64,000 bases of DNA, taken from Saccharothrix sp. ALI-22-I. Lineage in GTDB: Bacteria; Actinomycetota; Actinomycetes; Mycobacteriales; Pseudonocardiaceae. The DNA lies in contig NZ_MTQP01000059.1 of NCBI RefSeq assembly GCF_001984175.1, positions 1 to 64,000 of the forward strand. Reading direction: 5' to 3'. Of the stretch, positions 29,681-38,687 are shown in pieces (within the stretch, counting starts at the first letter, position 1; each line of letters begins with the position of its first letter). The position numbers and the translations under genes are program-made. Below the pieces are notes generated by a model that made no database searches, was not told where the DNA came from, and saw only the letters and a list, made by a program, of their open reading frames with translations.

Positions 29681-30664
29681 GTGGAGAACAGGAACGCGGG
29701 CAGGTTGGGCCGGCAGGTCGGCGTCGTGGGTCTGGGCTGCTGGCAGCTCGGCGCGGACTGGGGCCAGGTCGAGGAGTCCGACGCGCTGGCCGTGCTGCAC
29801 GCCGCCGTCGACACCGGCGTGAACTTCCTCGACACCGCCGATGTCTACGGCGACGGTCGCAGCGAGACGCTGGTCGGCAAGTTCCTGCGCGAACGCGGCG
29901 ACGCGGGCATCACGGTGGCCACCAAGATGGGCCGCCGGGTCGAGCAGACGCCGGAGAACTACAACCGCGAGAACTTCCTGGCCTGGAACGACCGGTCCCG
30001 CGCCAACCTCGGCGTGGACACGCTCGACCTGGTGCAGCTGCACTGCCCGCCGACGCCGGTCTACTCCACCGACGAGGTGTTCGACACCCTCGACGAGATG
30101 GTGGAGGCCAAGCGGATCGCCGCGTACGGCGTGAGCGTGGAGACCGTCGACGAGGCGCTGACCGCGATCGCCCGACCGGGTGTCGCGAGCGTCCAGATCA
30201 TCCTGAACGCGCTGCGGCTCAAGCCGCTGGAGCGGGTGCTGCCCGCGGCGGCGGAGGCGGGCGTGGCGATCATCGCCCGCGTGCCGCTCGCCTCGGGGCT
30301 GCTGTCCGGCAAGTACACCGCGTCGACCACGTTCGGGGCCGACGACCACCGCAACTACAACCGCAACGGTGACGCGTTCGACGTCGGCGAGACGTTCTCC
30401 GGCGTGCCGTTCGAGGTCGGTCTGGAGGCGGTGGAGCGGCTGCGGGCCCTCGTGCCCGCCGGTGCCACCATGGCGCAGTTCGCGCTGCGGTGGATCGTGG
30501 ACCAGCCGGGGGTCACCGTGGTCATCCCCGGTGCCCGCAACGCCGAGCAGGCGCGCGCCAACTCGACCGCCGCGGATCTCGCGCCGCTGTCAGCCTCGGC
30601 CCAGGACGAGGTGCGCGCGGTGTACGACTCGCTGATCCGGCCGCTGGTCCACGACCGCTGGTAG
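29681..30664 (+). CDS. Aldo/keto reductase
   Basis: AKR of 327 aa with the catalytic tetrad visible: Asp and Tyr in FLDTADVYG, Lys in VATKMG, His in LVQLHCPP. The C-terminal NADPH-binding part has VVIPGARNAEQ. This type reduces aldehydes or ketones; the substrate is not evident. GTG 29681 lies eight bases after TAGGAT and may be leaderless. It follows the methyltransferase by 25 bp and converges with the PadR gene, from which it is separated by a single base. Confidence 0.92.
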   Translation: MENRNAGRLGRQVGVVGLGCWQLGADWGQVEESDALAVLHAAVDTGVNFLDTADVYGDGRSETLVGKFLRERGDAGITVATKMGRRVEQTPENYNRENFLAWNDRSRANLGVDTLDLVQLHCPPTPVYSTDEVFDTLDEMVEAKRIAAYGVSVETVDEALTAIARPGVASVQIILNALRLKPLERVLPAAAEAGVAIIARVPLASGLLSGKYTASTTFGADDHRNYNRNGDAFDVGETFSGVPFEVGLEAVERLRALVPAGATMAQFALRWIVDQPGVTVVIPGARNAEQARANSTAADLAPLSASAQDEVRAVYDSLIRPLVHDRW

Positions 30665-30665
30665 T

Positions 30666-31313
30666 TCACTCTTCCGTGTCGTCTTCCTCGACGTCGAGCT
30701 CGCCCAGGATCGCGTAGAGCTTGCGGCGGGCCTCGCTGAGGACCTCGACGGCCCGTGCCTTCTGCTCACGCGTGCCCGCGTGAGCCATCTGCTGCATCGC
30801 CGAGCCGAGGTGGCGCGCCGCCGTGCGCAGCTTCGCGGCGTTCACGTCGACGTCGTCGTTGACCTGCTGCCACGGCGGCGCGCCTTCGAGCTTCGCCGCC
30901 TCCGCCTGACCGGTCTCGGTCAGCGTGAACAGCTTCTTGCCGCCCGCCTCCTCGGTGGAGGCGACGAGGCCTTCGTCGGCCAGCATCTGCAGGGTCGGGT
31001 AGACCGACCCCGGGCTGGGCCGCCAGAGCCCGTCCGTGCGGCCGGAGATCTCCTGGATCATCTCGTAGCCGTGCATGGGGCGTTCGGCGAGCAGCGTGAG
31101 CACCGCCGCGCGGACGTTGCCCTTGCGCTGCCTGCCGCCCCTGCCCCGCCCCCGGCCGTGACCGGGGAAGCCGGGCGGCTCGGGTGGCATCGGGGGACCG
31201 GGCGGAAAGGGGCCGTCGGCGAACGGGCCGCCCCGGCCGAAGCCGCCGCCGAACCCGCGTCGCGGGTCGCCGAAGCCGTGTTCCCGGTGGTGCCTGTGTC
31301 CGTGGAAACGCAT
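30666..31313 (-). CDS. PadR-family transcriptional regulator
   Basis: Regulator of 215 aa. After a His/Gly/Pro-rich N-terminal part (about 1-60, [12 protein letters not shown]) comes the PadR winged helix (about 63-140) with [18 protein letters not shown] and [13 protein letters not shown], and a C-terminal helix bundle ending in acidic residues. PadR proteins usually repress an adjacent export or stress gene and themselves. ATG 31313 has a good AAGGAG seven bases before it, so the longer frame is rejected. The His-rich N-terminus could bind metal; this is speculation. Confidence 0.88.
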   Translation of the reverse strand: MRFHGHRHHREHGFGDPRRGFGGGFGRGGPFADGPFPPGPPMPPEPPGFPGHGRGRGRGGRQRKGNVRAAVLTLLAERPMHGYEMIQEISGRTDGLWRPSPGSVYPTLQMLADEGLVASTEEAGGKKLFTLTETGQAEAAKLEGAPPWQQVNDDVDVNAAKLRTAARHLGSAMQQMAHAGTREQKARAVEVLSEARRKLYAILGELDVEEDDTEE

Positions 31314-31330
31314 CGTCTTGCTCCTTGTAT

Positions 31331-31371
31331 CGATCGGTTCTGACGTATCGACGATATATCGGAACCGATCG
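31331..31371 (-). promoter_or_regulatory. Inverted repeat operator upstream of padR
   Basis: CGATCGGTTC (31331-31340) and GAACCGATCG (31362-31371) are perfect inverted repeats 21 bases apart. Between them lies a second palindrome, CGATATATCG (31352-31361). The element starts 18 bp before the padR ATG and is AT-rich against the background, as expected for a promoter and autoregulatory operator. Confidence 0.6.
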
Positions 31372-31518
31372 CGATGCAACGGTGATGCCGATCGCAGTGG
31401 GTCGCCTCATGGCTGCCGTCGTCATGGGGCTGGGTCGCGGTGCTCCGGCGGGGGGTGTCCACTCACACGGTCGGTGTGGTCTTTGGCACTGCGCGGCCGT
31501 GGGACACTGGACGGTGCT

Positions 31519-32625
31519 ATGACTGCCCTCCCCCTCGTCTTCGACGCGCCCAAGCGCGGGCTACCGCCGCGCCACCTCGCCGACCTCTCCGCCGACCAGC
31601 GTCGAGAGGCGGTCGCCGCGCTCGGTGAGAAGCCGTTCCGCGCCGCGCAGCTGTCGAACCACTACTTCGGCCGGTTGACCGTCGACCCCGACGCGATGAC
31701 CGACATCCCCACCGCCGCCCGTGACCGCCTGATCGCCGACCTGATGCCGCCGCTGTGGACCGAGCTGCGCAGCGTCGAGGCCGACGGCGGCACGACGCGC
31801 AAGACGTTGCTGCGCGCCCACGACGGCACGCTGGTCGAGAGCGTCCTGATGCGCTACCCCGACCGCGCCACGCTGTGCATCTCGTCGCAGGCGGGTTGCG
31901 GCATGGCGTGCCCGTTCTGCGCCACCGGCCAGGGCGGACTGACCCGGAACCTGTCCACCGCGGAGATCGTGGACCAGGTGCGACGCGGTGCGGCGGCCAT
32001 GCGTGACGGCGAGCTGCCCGGCGGTCCGGGTCGGCTGTCGAACATCGTGTTCATGGGCATGGGCGAGCCGCTGGCCAACTACAAGCGCGTGGTCGAGTCG
32101 GTCCACCGGATCTGCGACCCGGCGCCGGACGGCCTGGGCATCTCACAGCGTTCGGTGACCGTGTCGACGGTCGGGTTGGTGCCGGCGATCCGGAAGCTGA
32201 CCGAGGAGAACCTCCAGGTCCGCTTGGCCGTCTCGCTGCACACCCCGGACGACGAGCTGCGCGACACCCTCGTCCCGGTCAACACCCGCTGGAAGGTCGC
32301 CGAGGTCCTCGAAGCCGCTCGTGGTTACGCGGACCGGACCGGTCGCCGTGTCTCCATCGAATACGCCCTGATCCGCGACATCAACGACCAGCCGTGGCGT
32401 GCGGACATGCTCGGCAAGCTGCTGCGCCGGCACCTGGGCCAGTTGGTGCACGTGAACGTGATCCCGCTGAACCCGACGCCGGGCTCGAAGTGGGACGCCT
32501 CCCCGAAGCCGGTGGAGCGCGAGTTCGTCCGCCGCGTCAACGACCAAGGCGTCGCCTGCACCGTCCGTGACACCAGGGGCCAGGAGATCGCCGCCGCCTG
32601 CGGCCAGCTCGCCGCCGAAGGCTAG
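31519..32625 (+). CDS. rlmN: 23S rRNA (adenine-2503-C2)/tRNA methyltransferase RlmN
   Basis: Radical SAM methyltransferase of 368 aa. The CxxxCxxC cluster motif is [17 protein letters not shown] and the catalytic Cys near the C-terminus ([10 protein letters not shown]) are in place. It methylates A2503 of 23S rRNA and some tRNAs. I recall rlmN soon after cdsA in Mycobacterium, so the genes 28038-31313 look like an insertion into that order. ATG 31519. Confidence 0.95.
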   Translation: MTALPLVFDAPKRGLPPRHLADLSADQRREAVAALGEKPFRAAQLSNHYFGRLTVDPDAMTDIPTAARDRLIADLMPPLWTELRSVEADGGTTRKTLLRAHDGTLVESVLMRYPDRATLCISSQAGCGMACPFCATGQGGLTRNLSTAEIVDQVRRGAAAMRDGELPGGPGRLSNIVFMGMGEPLANYKRVVESVHRICDPAPDGLGISQRSVTVSTVGLVPAIRKLTEENLQVRLAVSLHTPDDELRDTLVPVNTRWKVAEVLEAARGYADRTGRRVSIEYALIRDINDQPWRADMLGKLLRRHLGQLVHVNVIPLNPTPGSKWDASPKPVEREFVRRVNDQGVACTVRDTRGQEIAAACGQLAAEG

Positions 32626-32643
32626 GTCCACCCCACTCCCGGG

Positions 32644-32670
32644 TGCTAGCATTGACAGCAGTGCTGGCAT
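32644..32670 (+). promoter_or_regulatory. Repeat-rich operator/promoter region of the first toxin-antitoxin pair
   Basis: TGCTAGCAT (32644-32652) and TGCTGGCAT (32662-32670) are direct repeats 18 bp apart; the first contains the palindrome TGCTAGCA. TGACAGCA and TGCTGGCA (32653-32660, 32662-32669) form a 7-of-8 inverted repeat. A perfect -35 hexamer TTGACA is at 32652-32657. It fits autoregulation by the antitoxin-toxin complex. Confidence 0.55.
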
Positions 32671-32682
32671 GAGAGGTGGACC

Positions 32683-32928
32683 GTGGCGACGTTGACGATC
32701 CGAGACTTCGATGAGGGTCTGAAGGCCAGGCTGCGCGTTCGGGCTGCTGAGCACGGCCGGTCGATGGAAGCCGAAGTGCGTGAGATCCTTGCCTCGGTGC
32801 TGACCAGGTCGGCGTCCGAGGTGGGGATGGGTTCGCGGATTCGGCAAAGGTTCAGCGACGTGGGGGATCCGTCGATCGAGCTGCCGCAGCGGACGGAGCC
32901 TGCACGAGCCGCGGAGCTTCCTGAGTGA
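32683..32928 (+). CDS. FitA/VapB-type ribbon-helix-helix antitoxin
   Basis: Protein of 81 aa. The N-terminal part (ATLTIRDFDEGLKARLRVRA) is an RHH DNA-binding domain as in FitA-like antitoxins, followed by SMEAEVREIL. The C-terminal half is less ordered and should wrap the toxin. It overlaps the PIN toxin gene by 4 bp. GTG 32683 has GAGAGGTGG before it. Confidence 0.88.
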   Translation: MATLTIRDFDEGLKARLRVRAAEHGRSMEAEVREILASVLTRSASEVGMGSRIRQRFSDVGDPSIELPQRTEPARAAELPE

Positions 32929-33356
32929 TCGTTCTTGACACCAACGTCGTCTCCGAACTGATGAGGCAAGTTCCGGATGACGGCGTTGTCCGGTGGGTCG
33001 ATCGGTATTCGGCCGAGGATGTCTTCATCACGGCGGTGACGGCTGCTGAGCTCGCGCACGGGGTCGCTCGACTGCCTGAGGGCCGGCGCAAGACCATACT
33101 GGCGGCAAGGATCTCGGACCTTCTGGCCGAGGACTTTCGAGATCAGATCTTGCCTTTCGACAGTGTTGCAGCGGATTACTGCGGCGAGATCGCCGCCACG
33201 CGCGAGGCGAACGGCCATCCGATCGGCATGGCCGCCGCGCAGACCGCCGCGATCTGTCGTCGCTACGTCGCTTGCCTGGTCACACGAAACATCAAGGACT
33301 TCGTCGACACCGGTATCAAGGTGCTCAACCCGTGGGACGACGCTCCTGAGTTGTAA
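32925..33356 (+). CDS. PIN-domain toxin (FitB/VapC type)
   Basis: PIN-domain ribonuclease of 143 aa. The acidic site is intact: Asp in VLDTNVVSEL (residue 5), Glu in TAAELAHGV, and the later pattern ATREANGHPIGMAAAQTAAI with LVTRNIKDF holding the remaining acidic residues. The sequence is closest in style to FitB, which with FitA forms a DNA-binding complex. It lies after rlmN with its own operator and has a slightly lower GC content than its neighbours, as usual for such mobile modules. Confidence 0.9.
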   Translation: MIVLDTNVVSELMRQVPDDGVVRWVDRYSAEDVFITAVTAAELAHGVARLPEGRRKTILAARISDLLAEDFRDQILPFDSVAADYCGEIAATREANGHPIGMAAAQTAAICRRYVACLVTRNIKDFVDTGIKVLNPWDDAPEL

Positions 33357-33476
33357 TGGCTATGCGGACCGGACCGGGGAAACGCTGCTGATGCGGACCT
33401 GCGTGCCTGGCGGTTGTCGGTGAGCGGGTGGGGGTGACCGGCTACCATCCTGCGGTCGGTTCACTTGGGGGGACTC

Positions 33477-35033
33477 GTGCACTCGAAGCTGGTCGCGGGC
33501 CGGTATGTGGCGGTTCGTGAGCTGGGGCGCGGCGGCATGGGCGTGGTCTGGTTGGCGGAGGACCGGGTCATCGGGCGGCGGGTCGCGCTCAAGGAGTTGC
33601 GGACCTCGTCGGCGGCCGAGCTGAAACGCGTGCTGCGGGAGGCGCGGACGGCCGGTCGGCTCAACAGTCCCGCCGTGGTGACCGTGCACGACGTGGTGTC
33701 CGAGCACGGCATCACCTACATCGTCATGGAGTTGGTCGAGGCGCCCACCCTCGCCGACCTGATGGGCAACGGGCCGTTGCCCGCCGAACAGGTGTCCGCG
33801 ATCGGGCTGGCCGTGCTCGAAGCGCTGGAGACCGCGCACGCGGCGGGTGTAGTGCATCGGGACGTCAAGCCGAGCAACATCATGGTGCTGCCCGACGGGC
33901 GGGTGAAGCTCGCCGACTTCGGCATCGCCCGCGCCCTGGACGACCCCGGCCTGACCGCGACCGGCGGCGTGATGGGGTCGCCCGGCTACATGGCGCCGGA
34001 GCTGTTCACGGGCGAGCCGCCGTCGCCCGCCACGGACCTGTGGTCGCTGGGCGCGACCCTGTTCCACGCCGTGGAGGGCCGCTCGCCGTTCCAGCGCGAG
34101 TCGACCGCCGCGACCATGCACGCCATCCTGTCCGAGGAGCCGGTGCTCAACCGCTGCACCGGCCCGCTCGCCGCCGTGGTCACGGGCCTGCTCACCCAGG
34201 TGCCCGCGAACCGGCTCACGGCCGCTCAAGTACGTCAGCGCCTCGCTTCGACCGGCGATCCGGACACGGTGATCATCGAGGCGCCCACGTCACTAGTGTC
34301 CCGGCCCACCGACACCCGCCCGAGTTGGGGCGAGACGTGGGACGACGAGCCGCGCAAGCCGAAGCGCCGGATCGCGGTGGTGGCGGGCGCGGCCGTCGCC
34401 GTCACGGCCCTCGCGCTGACCACCGTGTTCTTGCTGCTCCCCGAGGCCGAACCGGGCCGCGCGTCCGGCGCCGGGAACGTGTCCTCGCCGGTCACCACCA
34501 CTGAGACGACCCCGAGCAGCAGTACCCAGTCCGCGTCGTCTTCCGCCGCGAGCACCACGACCACGACGACGACCACCACCACTGCGGCCACAACCACCAC
34601 GACCTCGGCGAACAACGTCGCGCCGCCGCCGGTCGTCACCACCCCGCCCAGGCCGCCGCGCGAGACCACCGCGCTGACCAGGTTCAGGAACGCCGAGGGG
34701 TGGCACTACAGCGGCTCGACGATTCTCGCCACGCCCGGCGGGTTCGTGCCGGAGGGGCCGCTGGGCAAGCTGGCGGCCAACGCCGAGTCGGGCACCCAGC
34801 CGATCTACTCGTGCCAGATCAACAACAGCGCGGACCGGATGACCTCGGGGGTGGCCGACTGCGAAGGACAGCGGACGTATGGCCTGCTCGGCTACATCTT
34901 CACCGCCCCGCCGGCCGACGTCGCCACGAAGGCGCTCTACCGGTGCAACGCGGGCGGGCACCACTTCGACTCGCTCGACCCGGCCTGCGAGGGCAAGACG
35001 GTCGAGTTCCGCATCGGCTGGGTGCTCACCTGA
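33477..35033 (+). CDS. Membrane Ser/Thr protein kinase with outside sensor domain
   Basis: Hanks-type kinase of 518 aa. The kinase domain (about 10-265) has LGRGGMG, Lys39 in VALKEL, HRDVKPSN (Asp129) and LADFGIAR (Asp147). A membrane helix follows at about 303-325, then a Ser/Thr-rich linker of about 65 residues with long Thr runs, then an outside domain of about 115 residues. This ends in two repeats with paired Cys (YSCQIN...DCEG and YRCNAGGHHFDS...ACEG), like a DUF5648-type binding module. The ligand is unknown. The start is GTG 33477 after GGGGGGA; TTG 33465 is possible. Confidence 0.88.
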   Translation: MHSKLVAGRYVAVRELGRGGMGVVWLAEDRVIGRRVALKELRTSSAAELKRVLREARTAGRLNSPAVVTVHDVVSEHGITYIVMELVEAPTLADLMGNGPLPAEQVSAIGLAVLEALETAHAAGVVHRDVKPSNIMVLPDGRVKLADFGIARALDDPGLTATGGVMGSPGYMAPELFTGEPPSPATDLWSLGATLFHAVEGRSPFQRESTAATMHAILSEEPVLNRCTGPLAAVVTGLLTQVPANRLTAAQVRQRLASTGDPDTVIIEAPTSLVSRPTDTRPSWGETWDDEPRKPKRRIAVVAGAAVAVTALALTTVFLLLPEAEPGRASGAGNVSSPVTTTETTPSSSTQSASSSAASTTTTTTTTTTAATTTTTSANNVAPPPVVTTPPRPPRETTALTRFRNAEGWHYSGSTILATPGGFVPEGPLGKLAANAESGTQPIYSCQINNSADRMTSGVADCEGQRTYGLLGYIFTAPPADVATKALYRCNAGGHHFDSLDPACEGKTVEFRIGWVLT

Positions 35034-35069
35034 GCCCGAGCCGAGCCCGAGCCAAGCCGTCGATCGGGA

Positions 35070-35327
35070 CTACCGGCGCCAGGAGGTGCGGCTGCGGACC
35101 TGGTCCCAGATCAGGAGGGCGGCCATGGCGGTGCCGACGAGGATGACCCAGATGTTCTCGGTGCGGCCGTGGTGGTTGCCGATGAGCAGGGAGAAGACAC
35201 CGAGGGTGGACAGCCAACCGGCGATCTTGATGCCCTTGGGGAAGCTGCCGTGCCAACCCCACTCGGCCGACGGCTCGTCGTGGGTGTCGACCGCCGGACG
35301 CTTGTCCAGTTCCGAGGACGAAGACAC
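35070..35327 (-). CDS. DUF2631 family small membrane protein
   Basis: Protein of 85 aa. The motif PSAEWGWHGSFPKGIKIAGW followed by two membrane helices (about 37-50 and 58-73, with GNHHGRTENIW between) is the DUF2631 pattern found only in actinobacteria. The function is unknown. GTG 35327 is one of several possible starts; a GTG further upstream in frame would add about 10 residues. It is convergent with the kinase gene. Confidence 0.75.
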   Translation of the reverse strand: MSSSSELDKRPAVDTHDEPSAEWGWHGSFPKGIKIAGWLSTLGVFSLLIGNHHGRTENIWVILVGTAMAALLIWDQVRSRTSWRR

Positions 35328-35525
35328 AGCCGCACGACCTTCCTGCCCGATCACGTTCACCAACGCGGTCATCGTCGCACACGCCCGCGCCACGCGAGAC
35401 GTGAGGTGCGCGGCACCGCCGTGACGTCTACCCTCGGCCCTCGCGCGCGTTCGCCGTGCGTCCGCCGCGTGTTCGCACCGCACCCCCCGCCAGGCCGGCC
35501 GGATTCCGGGCCGCCCAGAGAGGCG

Positions 35526-36701
35526 ATGAGGTTGACCGAACAGCCGGTACCCGGCTTCCACCCGGCCGAGGGGCGCACGCCGGACACCTTCGCGCCGGTC
35601 GAGGTCGGCCTGCACGGCGTCACCAAGCGCTTCTCCGACCAGACCGCGGTGGACGACGTCACGTTGCGGATCCACGAAGGCGAATTCTTCTCCGTCCTCG
35701 GCCCCTCCGGCTGCGGCAAGACCACGCTGCTCCGCATGATCGCCGGGTTCGACGACCCGACCGCGGGGCGCATCGAGCTGGACGGCGTGGACGTGGTCGG
35801 CGTGCCGCCCTACCGGCGTGACGTGAACACCGTCTTCCAGTCGTACGCGCTGTTCCCGCACATGTCGGTGTGGGACAACGTCGCCTACGGCGTCAAGCGC
35901 AAGGGCGTCCGGGGCGCGAAGCTCAAGGAGTTAGTCGGCGAACACCTGGAGCTGGTCCGGCTCCAGCAGTACGCCAAACGCCGACCCGCTCAGCTGTCCG
36001 GTGGCCAGCAGCAACGCGTGGCGATCGCCCGCGCGCTGGCGGCCGGCCCCCGGCTACTGCTGCTGGACGAGCCGTTGGGCGCGCTGGACGCGGTGCTGCG
36101 CAAGGAGTTGCAGATCGAGCTGATGCGCATCCAACGCGAGGTCGGCACCACGTTCCTCTACGTGACGCACGACCAGGAGGAGGCGCTGGTCCTGTCCCAC
36201 CGCGTCGCGGTGATGAACGCCGGGAAACTGGAGCAGGTCGGCTACCCGGAGGACGTCTACGAGCGCCCGGCCACCCGGTTCGTGGCCGGGTTCATCGGCA
36301 CCTCCAACATCCTCGACGCGAAGGTGTCCGGTGTGGACGGTCGCTGGGCGGTGCTGGACACGCCGGGCGTCACCGGGCTCCGGGCCCCGCTGAACAGCCG
36401 CGGACTCCGCCACGGGCAGCGGGTCGCGGCCACCGTGCGCCCGGAGAAGGTGCACCTGCACGACCTCGCCGACGAGCCGCCGACGGGCTGGTGCGTGCTC
36501 ACCGGCACCGTGCGCGACGTCGTCTACACGGGCGTGTCCACCCAGTACGTGGTGGACGTGCCGGGCGGCGCGGAGCTCGTCGCGTTCGTCCAGAACACCC
36601 GCCGCATCGCCGACGCGGGGTCACCGGGGCAGCCCGTGCGGATGGCCTGGGACCCCGACTTCACCGTGTTGTTGGAGCCGGAAGAGGGTATGGATGACTG
36701 A
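35526..36701 (+). CDS. potA: ABC transporter ATP-binding protein, spermidine/putrescine type
   Basis: ATPase of 391 aa: Walker [10 protein letters not shown] (about 59-67), Q-loop QSYALFPHM, signature [15 protein letters not shown], Walker [13 protein letters not shown], then a TOBE domain (about 290-385) as in PotA. It powers import of a polyamine or related small cation. It is the first of four tightly packed genes; its stop overlaps the next start by 8 bp. No operator was recognised in the 143-bp gap upstream (35383-35525). Confidence 0.9.
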   Translation: MRLTEQPVPGFHPAEGRTPDTFAPVEVGLHGVTKRFSDQTAVDDVTLRIHEGEFFSVLGPSGCGKTTLLRMIAGFDDPTAGRIELDGVDVVGVPPYRRDVNTVFQSYALFPHMSVWDNVAYGVKRKGVRGAKLKELVGEHLELVRLQQYAKRRPAQLSGGQQQRVAIARALAAGPRLLLLDEPLGALDAVLRKELQIELMRIQREVGTTFLYVTHDQEEALVLSHRVAVMNAGKLEQVGYPEDVYERPATRFVAGFIGTSNILDAKVSGVDGRWAVLDTPGVTGLRAPLNSRGLRHGQRVAATVRPEKVHLHDLADEPPTGWCVLTGTVRDVVYTGVSTQYVVDVPGGAELVAFVQNTRRIADAGSPGQPVRMAWDPDFTVLLEPEEGMDD

Positions 36702-37845
36702 GCAGAACCTCCGGATCGCCCACCTTTGGGACATGGACAGCGCCCGGGTCACCCGTCGGACCGTGCTGCGTTCGTCGGCGTTCTTCGCGCTGGCGGCCAC
36801 CGGGGCGTGCGGTGTCGGCAGTGCGCCGACGACCACGACGAGCAACGCGCCCACCTCGAACGCCAAGGCGGCCAACGCCGTGGCCGAGCCGAAGCTCAAC
36901 TTCTACAACTGGACCGACTACATCGCGCCGGACACGTTGTCGGGGTTCACCGCGGCCGCGGGCATCGAGGTCACCTACGACAACTTCAGCTCCAACGACG
37001 AGATGGAAGCCAAGATCGCCTCCGGCGCGGCGGGTTACGACCTCGTGGTGCCCAGCGACAACTTCCTGCGCCGGTTCCTGCGCTCCGGCCTGCTCTCGCC
37101 GCTGGACCACGACCTGCTGCCGAACCTGAAGAACCTGGCCACCCGGTTCACCGAGGCCGAGTACGACCCCGGCAACCGGTACTCGGTGCCGTGGGCGTGG
37201 GGCACGACCGGGTTGGCGTACTCGAAGGCACAGCTCGGCGAGGTGACCGGGTTCTCCGCCTACGACCTGGCCGCCGCGCAGGGCCGCAGCACGATCCTGG
37301 ACGAGGCGCGCGACGCGTTGGCGCTCGGCCTGCTCAAGGCCGGCCACGACCCGAACACCGCCGACCCCAAGCAGATCGCCGAGGCGGTGACGGTGCTGCT
37401 GGAGTTGAAGAAGAAGATCGGCCAGATCACCTCGGACGTGATCGAGCCGCTGAGCTCGGGCCAGGTGCCGTTGGCGCAGGCGTACTCCGGTGACGCGTTC
37501 CAGGCGCGGGACGCCAACGAGGACCTCGCCTACGCCATCCCGACCGAGGGTGGTCTGTCCTATGTGGACCTCCTGTGCGTGCCGAAGGATGCGCCGCACG
37601 CGGAGAACGCGCACCGGTTCATCGACTACGTGCTGCAACCGGAGGTGGGCGCGGCGTTGGCGAACGCCATCCGCTACGGCAGCCCCAACGAGGCCGCGCG
37701 GCCGATGATCGAGCCGGAGTTGCTGGACGACCCGCTGGTGTACCCGTCGGACGAGCAGTTGGCGAAGCTGCCGTTCACCAAGGACCTCGGCGCGGACGTG
37801 GAGGCCCGTTACGCCGACGCGTGGACCAGGGTGAAGACCGGCTGA
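36694..37845 (+). CDS. potD: Substrate-binding lipoprotein of the polyamine-type transporter
   Basis: Extracellular binding protein of 383 aa (PotD/PotF-like). The N-terminus has a twin-arginine-like TRRTVLRSSAFFALAATGAC with a plausible lipobox Cys (TGAC), so Tat export and lipid anchoring are likely. The mature protein begins after a Thr/Ser/Ala-rich linker; LNFYNWTDYIAPDTL is the typical polyamine-binding N-lobe start. It lies between the ATPase and permease genes. Confidence 0.9.
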   Translation: MTEQNLRIAHLWDMDSARVTRRTVLRSSAFFALAATGACGVGSAPTTTTSNAPTSNAKAANAVAEPKLNFYNWTDYIAPDTLSGFTAAAGIEVTYDNFSSNDEMEAKIASGAAGYDLVVPSDNFLRRFLRSGLLSPLDHDLLPNLKNLATRFTEAEYDPGNRYSVPWAWGTTGLAYSKAQLGEVTGFSAYDLAAAQGRSTILDEARDALALGLLKAGHDPNTADPKQIAEAVTVLLELKKKIGQITSDVIEPLSSGQVPLAQAYSGDAFQARDANEDLAYAIPTEGGLSYVDLLCVPKDAPHAENAHRFIDYVLQPEVGAALANAIRYGSPNEAARPMIEPELLDDPLVYPSDEQLAKLPFTKDLGADVEARYADAWTRVKTG

Positions 37846-38687
37846 TGGCCCGGCCGCGGTGGCTCGTCGCGACCGGTCTGCTCGCGCCGACCGGGGTGTG
37901 GCTGGGCCTGTTCCTGATCGCGCCGCTGGCGCTGGTGGTGCAGTTCAGCTTCGCGACCCGTGACACCGGGGTGGCGCGGGCAGTGCTGCCGTGGACCGTG
38001 CGGGCGTACGAGACGGCGTTGGACCCGGCGTTCCTGCCGATCTTCGGCCGCACGTTGGCCTACGCGGGCATCACCACGGCGTTGTGCCTGCTCCTGGGCT
38101 TTCCGCTGGCGTGGTTCATCGCGCGGCACGGCGGGCGGTACCGGACGGCGCTGCTGGTGGCGGTGCTGGTGCCGTTCTGGTCGAGCTACCTGGCCCGGAT
38201 CTACGCCTGGAAGGCGCTGCTGGACGGTGAGGGGCTGGTCAACCGGCTGCTGGAGACCGTGGGGCTGGACCGTGACGGCGGCTTCCTGCTGACGGACGGC
38301 GCGGTGGTGGTGGGGCTGACGTACGGGTTCCTGCCGTTCATGGTGCTGCCGCTGTACGTGGCGTGTGAGCGGTTCGACCACCGGCAGGTGGAGGCGTCCT
38401 ACGACCTGGGGCACGGGCGGGCGTCCACGTTCTTCCGGGTGGTGCTGCCCGGCGTGTTCCCGGGGGTGTTGGCCGGGTCGCTGCTGGTGCTGGTGCCGTC
38501 GGCGGGTGATTTCGTCACGCCGCGGCTGTTGGGCGGGGTGGACCAGGCCACGTTCGGCAGCGTGATCGACGACCAGTTCCGCGGCGGCAACAACTGGCCG
38601 CTGGGGTCGGCGATGGCGGTGTTGCTGCTGGTGCTCGTGGTGGTCGTGCTGGTGTTGCGCGGCAAGCGCGGCGAGGACGTGCTGTGA
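37845..38687 (+). CDS. potB: ABC transporter permease, first subunit (PotB-like)
   Basis: Permease of 280 aa with six membrane helices. The EAA-loop-like segment ASYDLGHGRASTFFRVVLPGV contacts the ATPase. Start ATG 37845 shares a base with the preceding TGA. Its stop overlaps the next gene by 4 bp. Confidence 0.9.
   Translation: MARPRWLVATGLLAPTGVWLGLFLIAPLALVVQFSFATRDTGVARAVLPWTVRAYETALDPAFLPIFGRTLAYAGITTALCLLLGFPLAWFIARHGGRYRTALLVAVLVPFWSSYLARIYAWKALLDGEGLVNRLLETVGLDRDGGFLLTDGAVVVGLTYGFLPFMVLPLYVACERFDHRQVEASYDLGHGRASTFFRVVLPGVFPGVLAGSLLVLVPSAGDFVTPRLLGGVDQATFGSVIDDQFRGGNNWPLGSAMAVLLLVLVVVVLVLRGKRGEDVL

Noticed and set aside
34545..34610. Microsatellite of ACG/ACC triplets
   Set aside because: It codes for the Thr-rich stalk of the Ser/Thr kinase and uses mixed codons, so it is protein low complexity rather than a DNA repeat.
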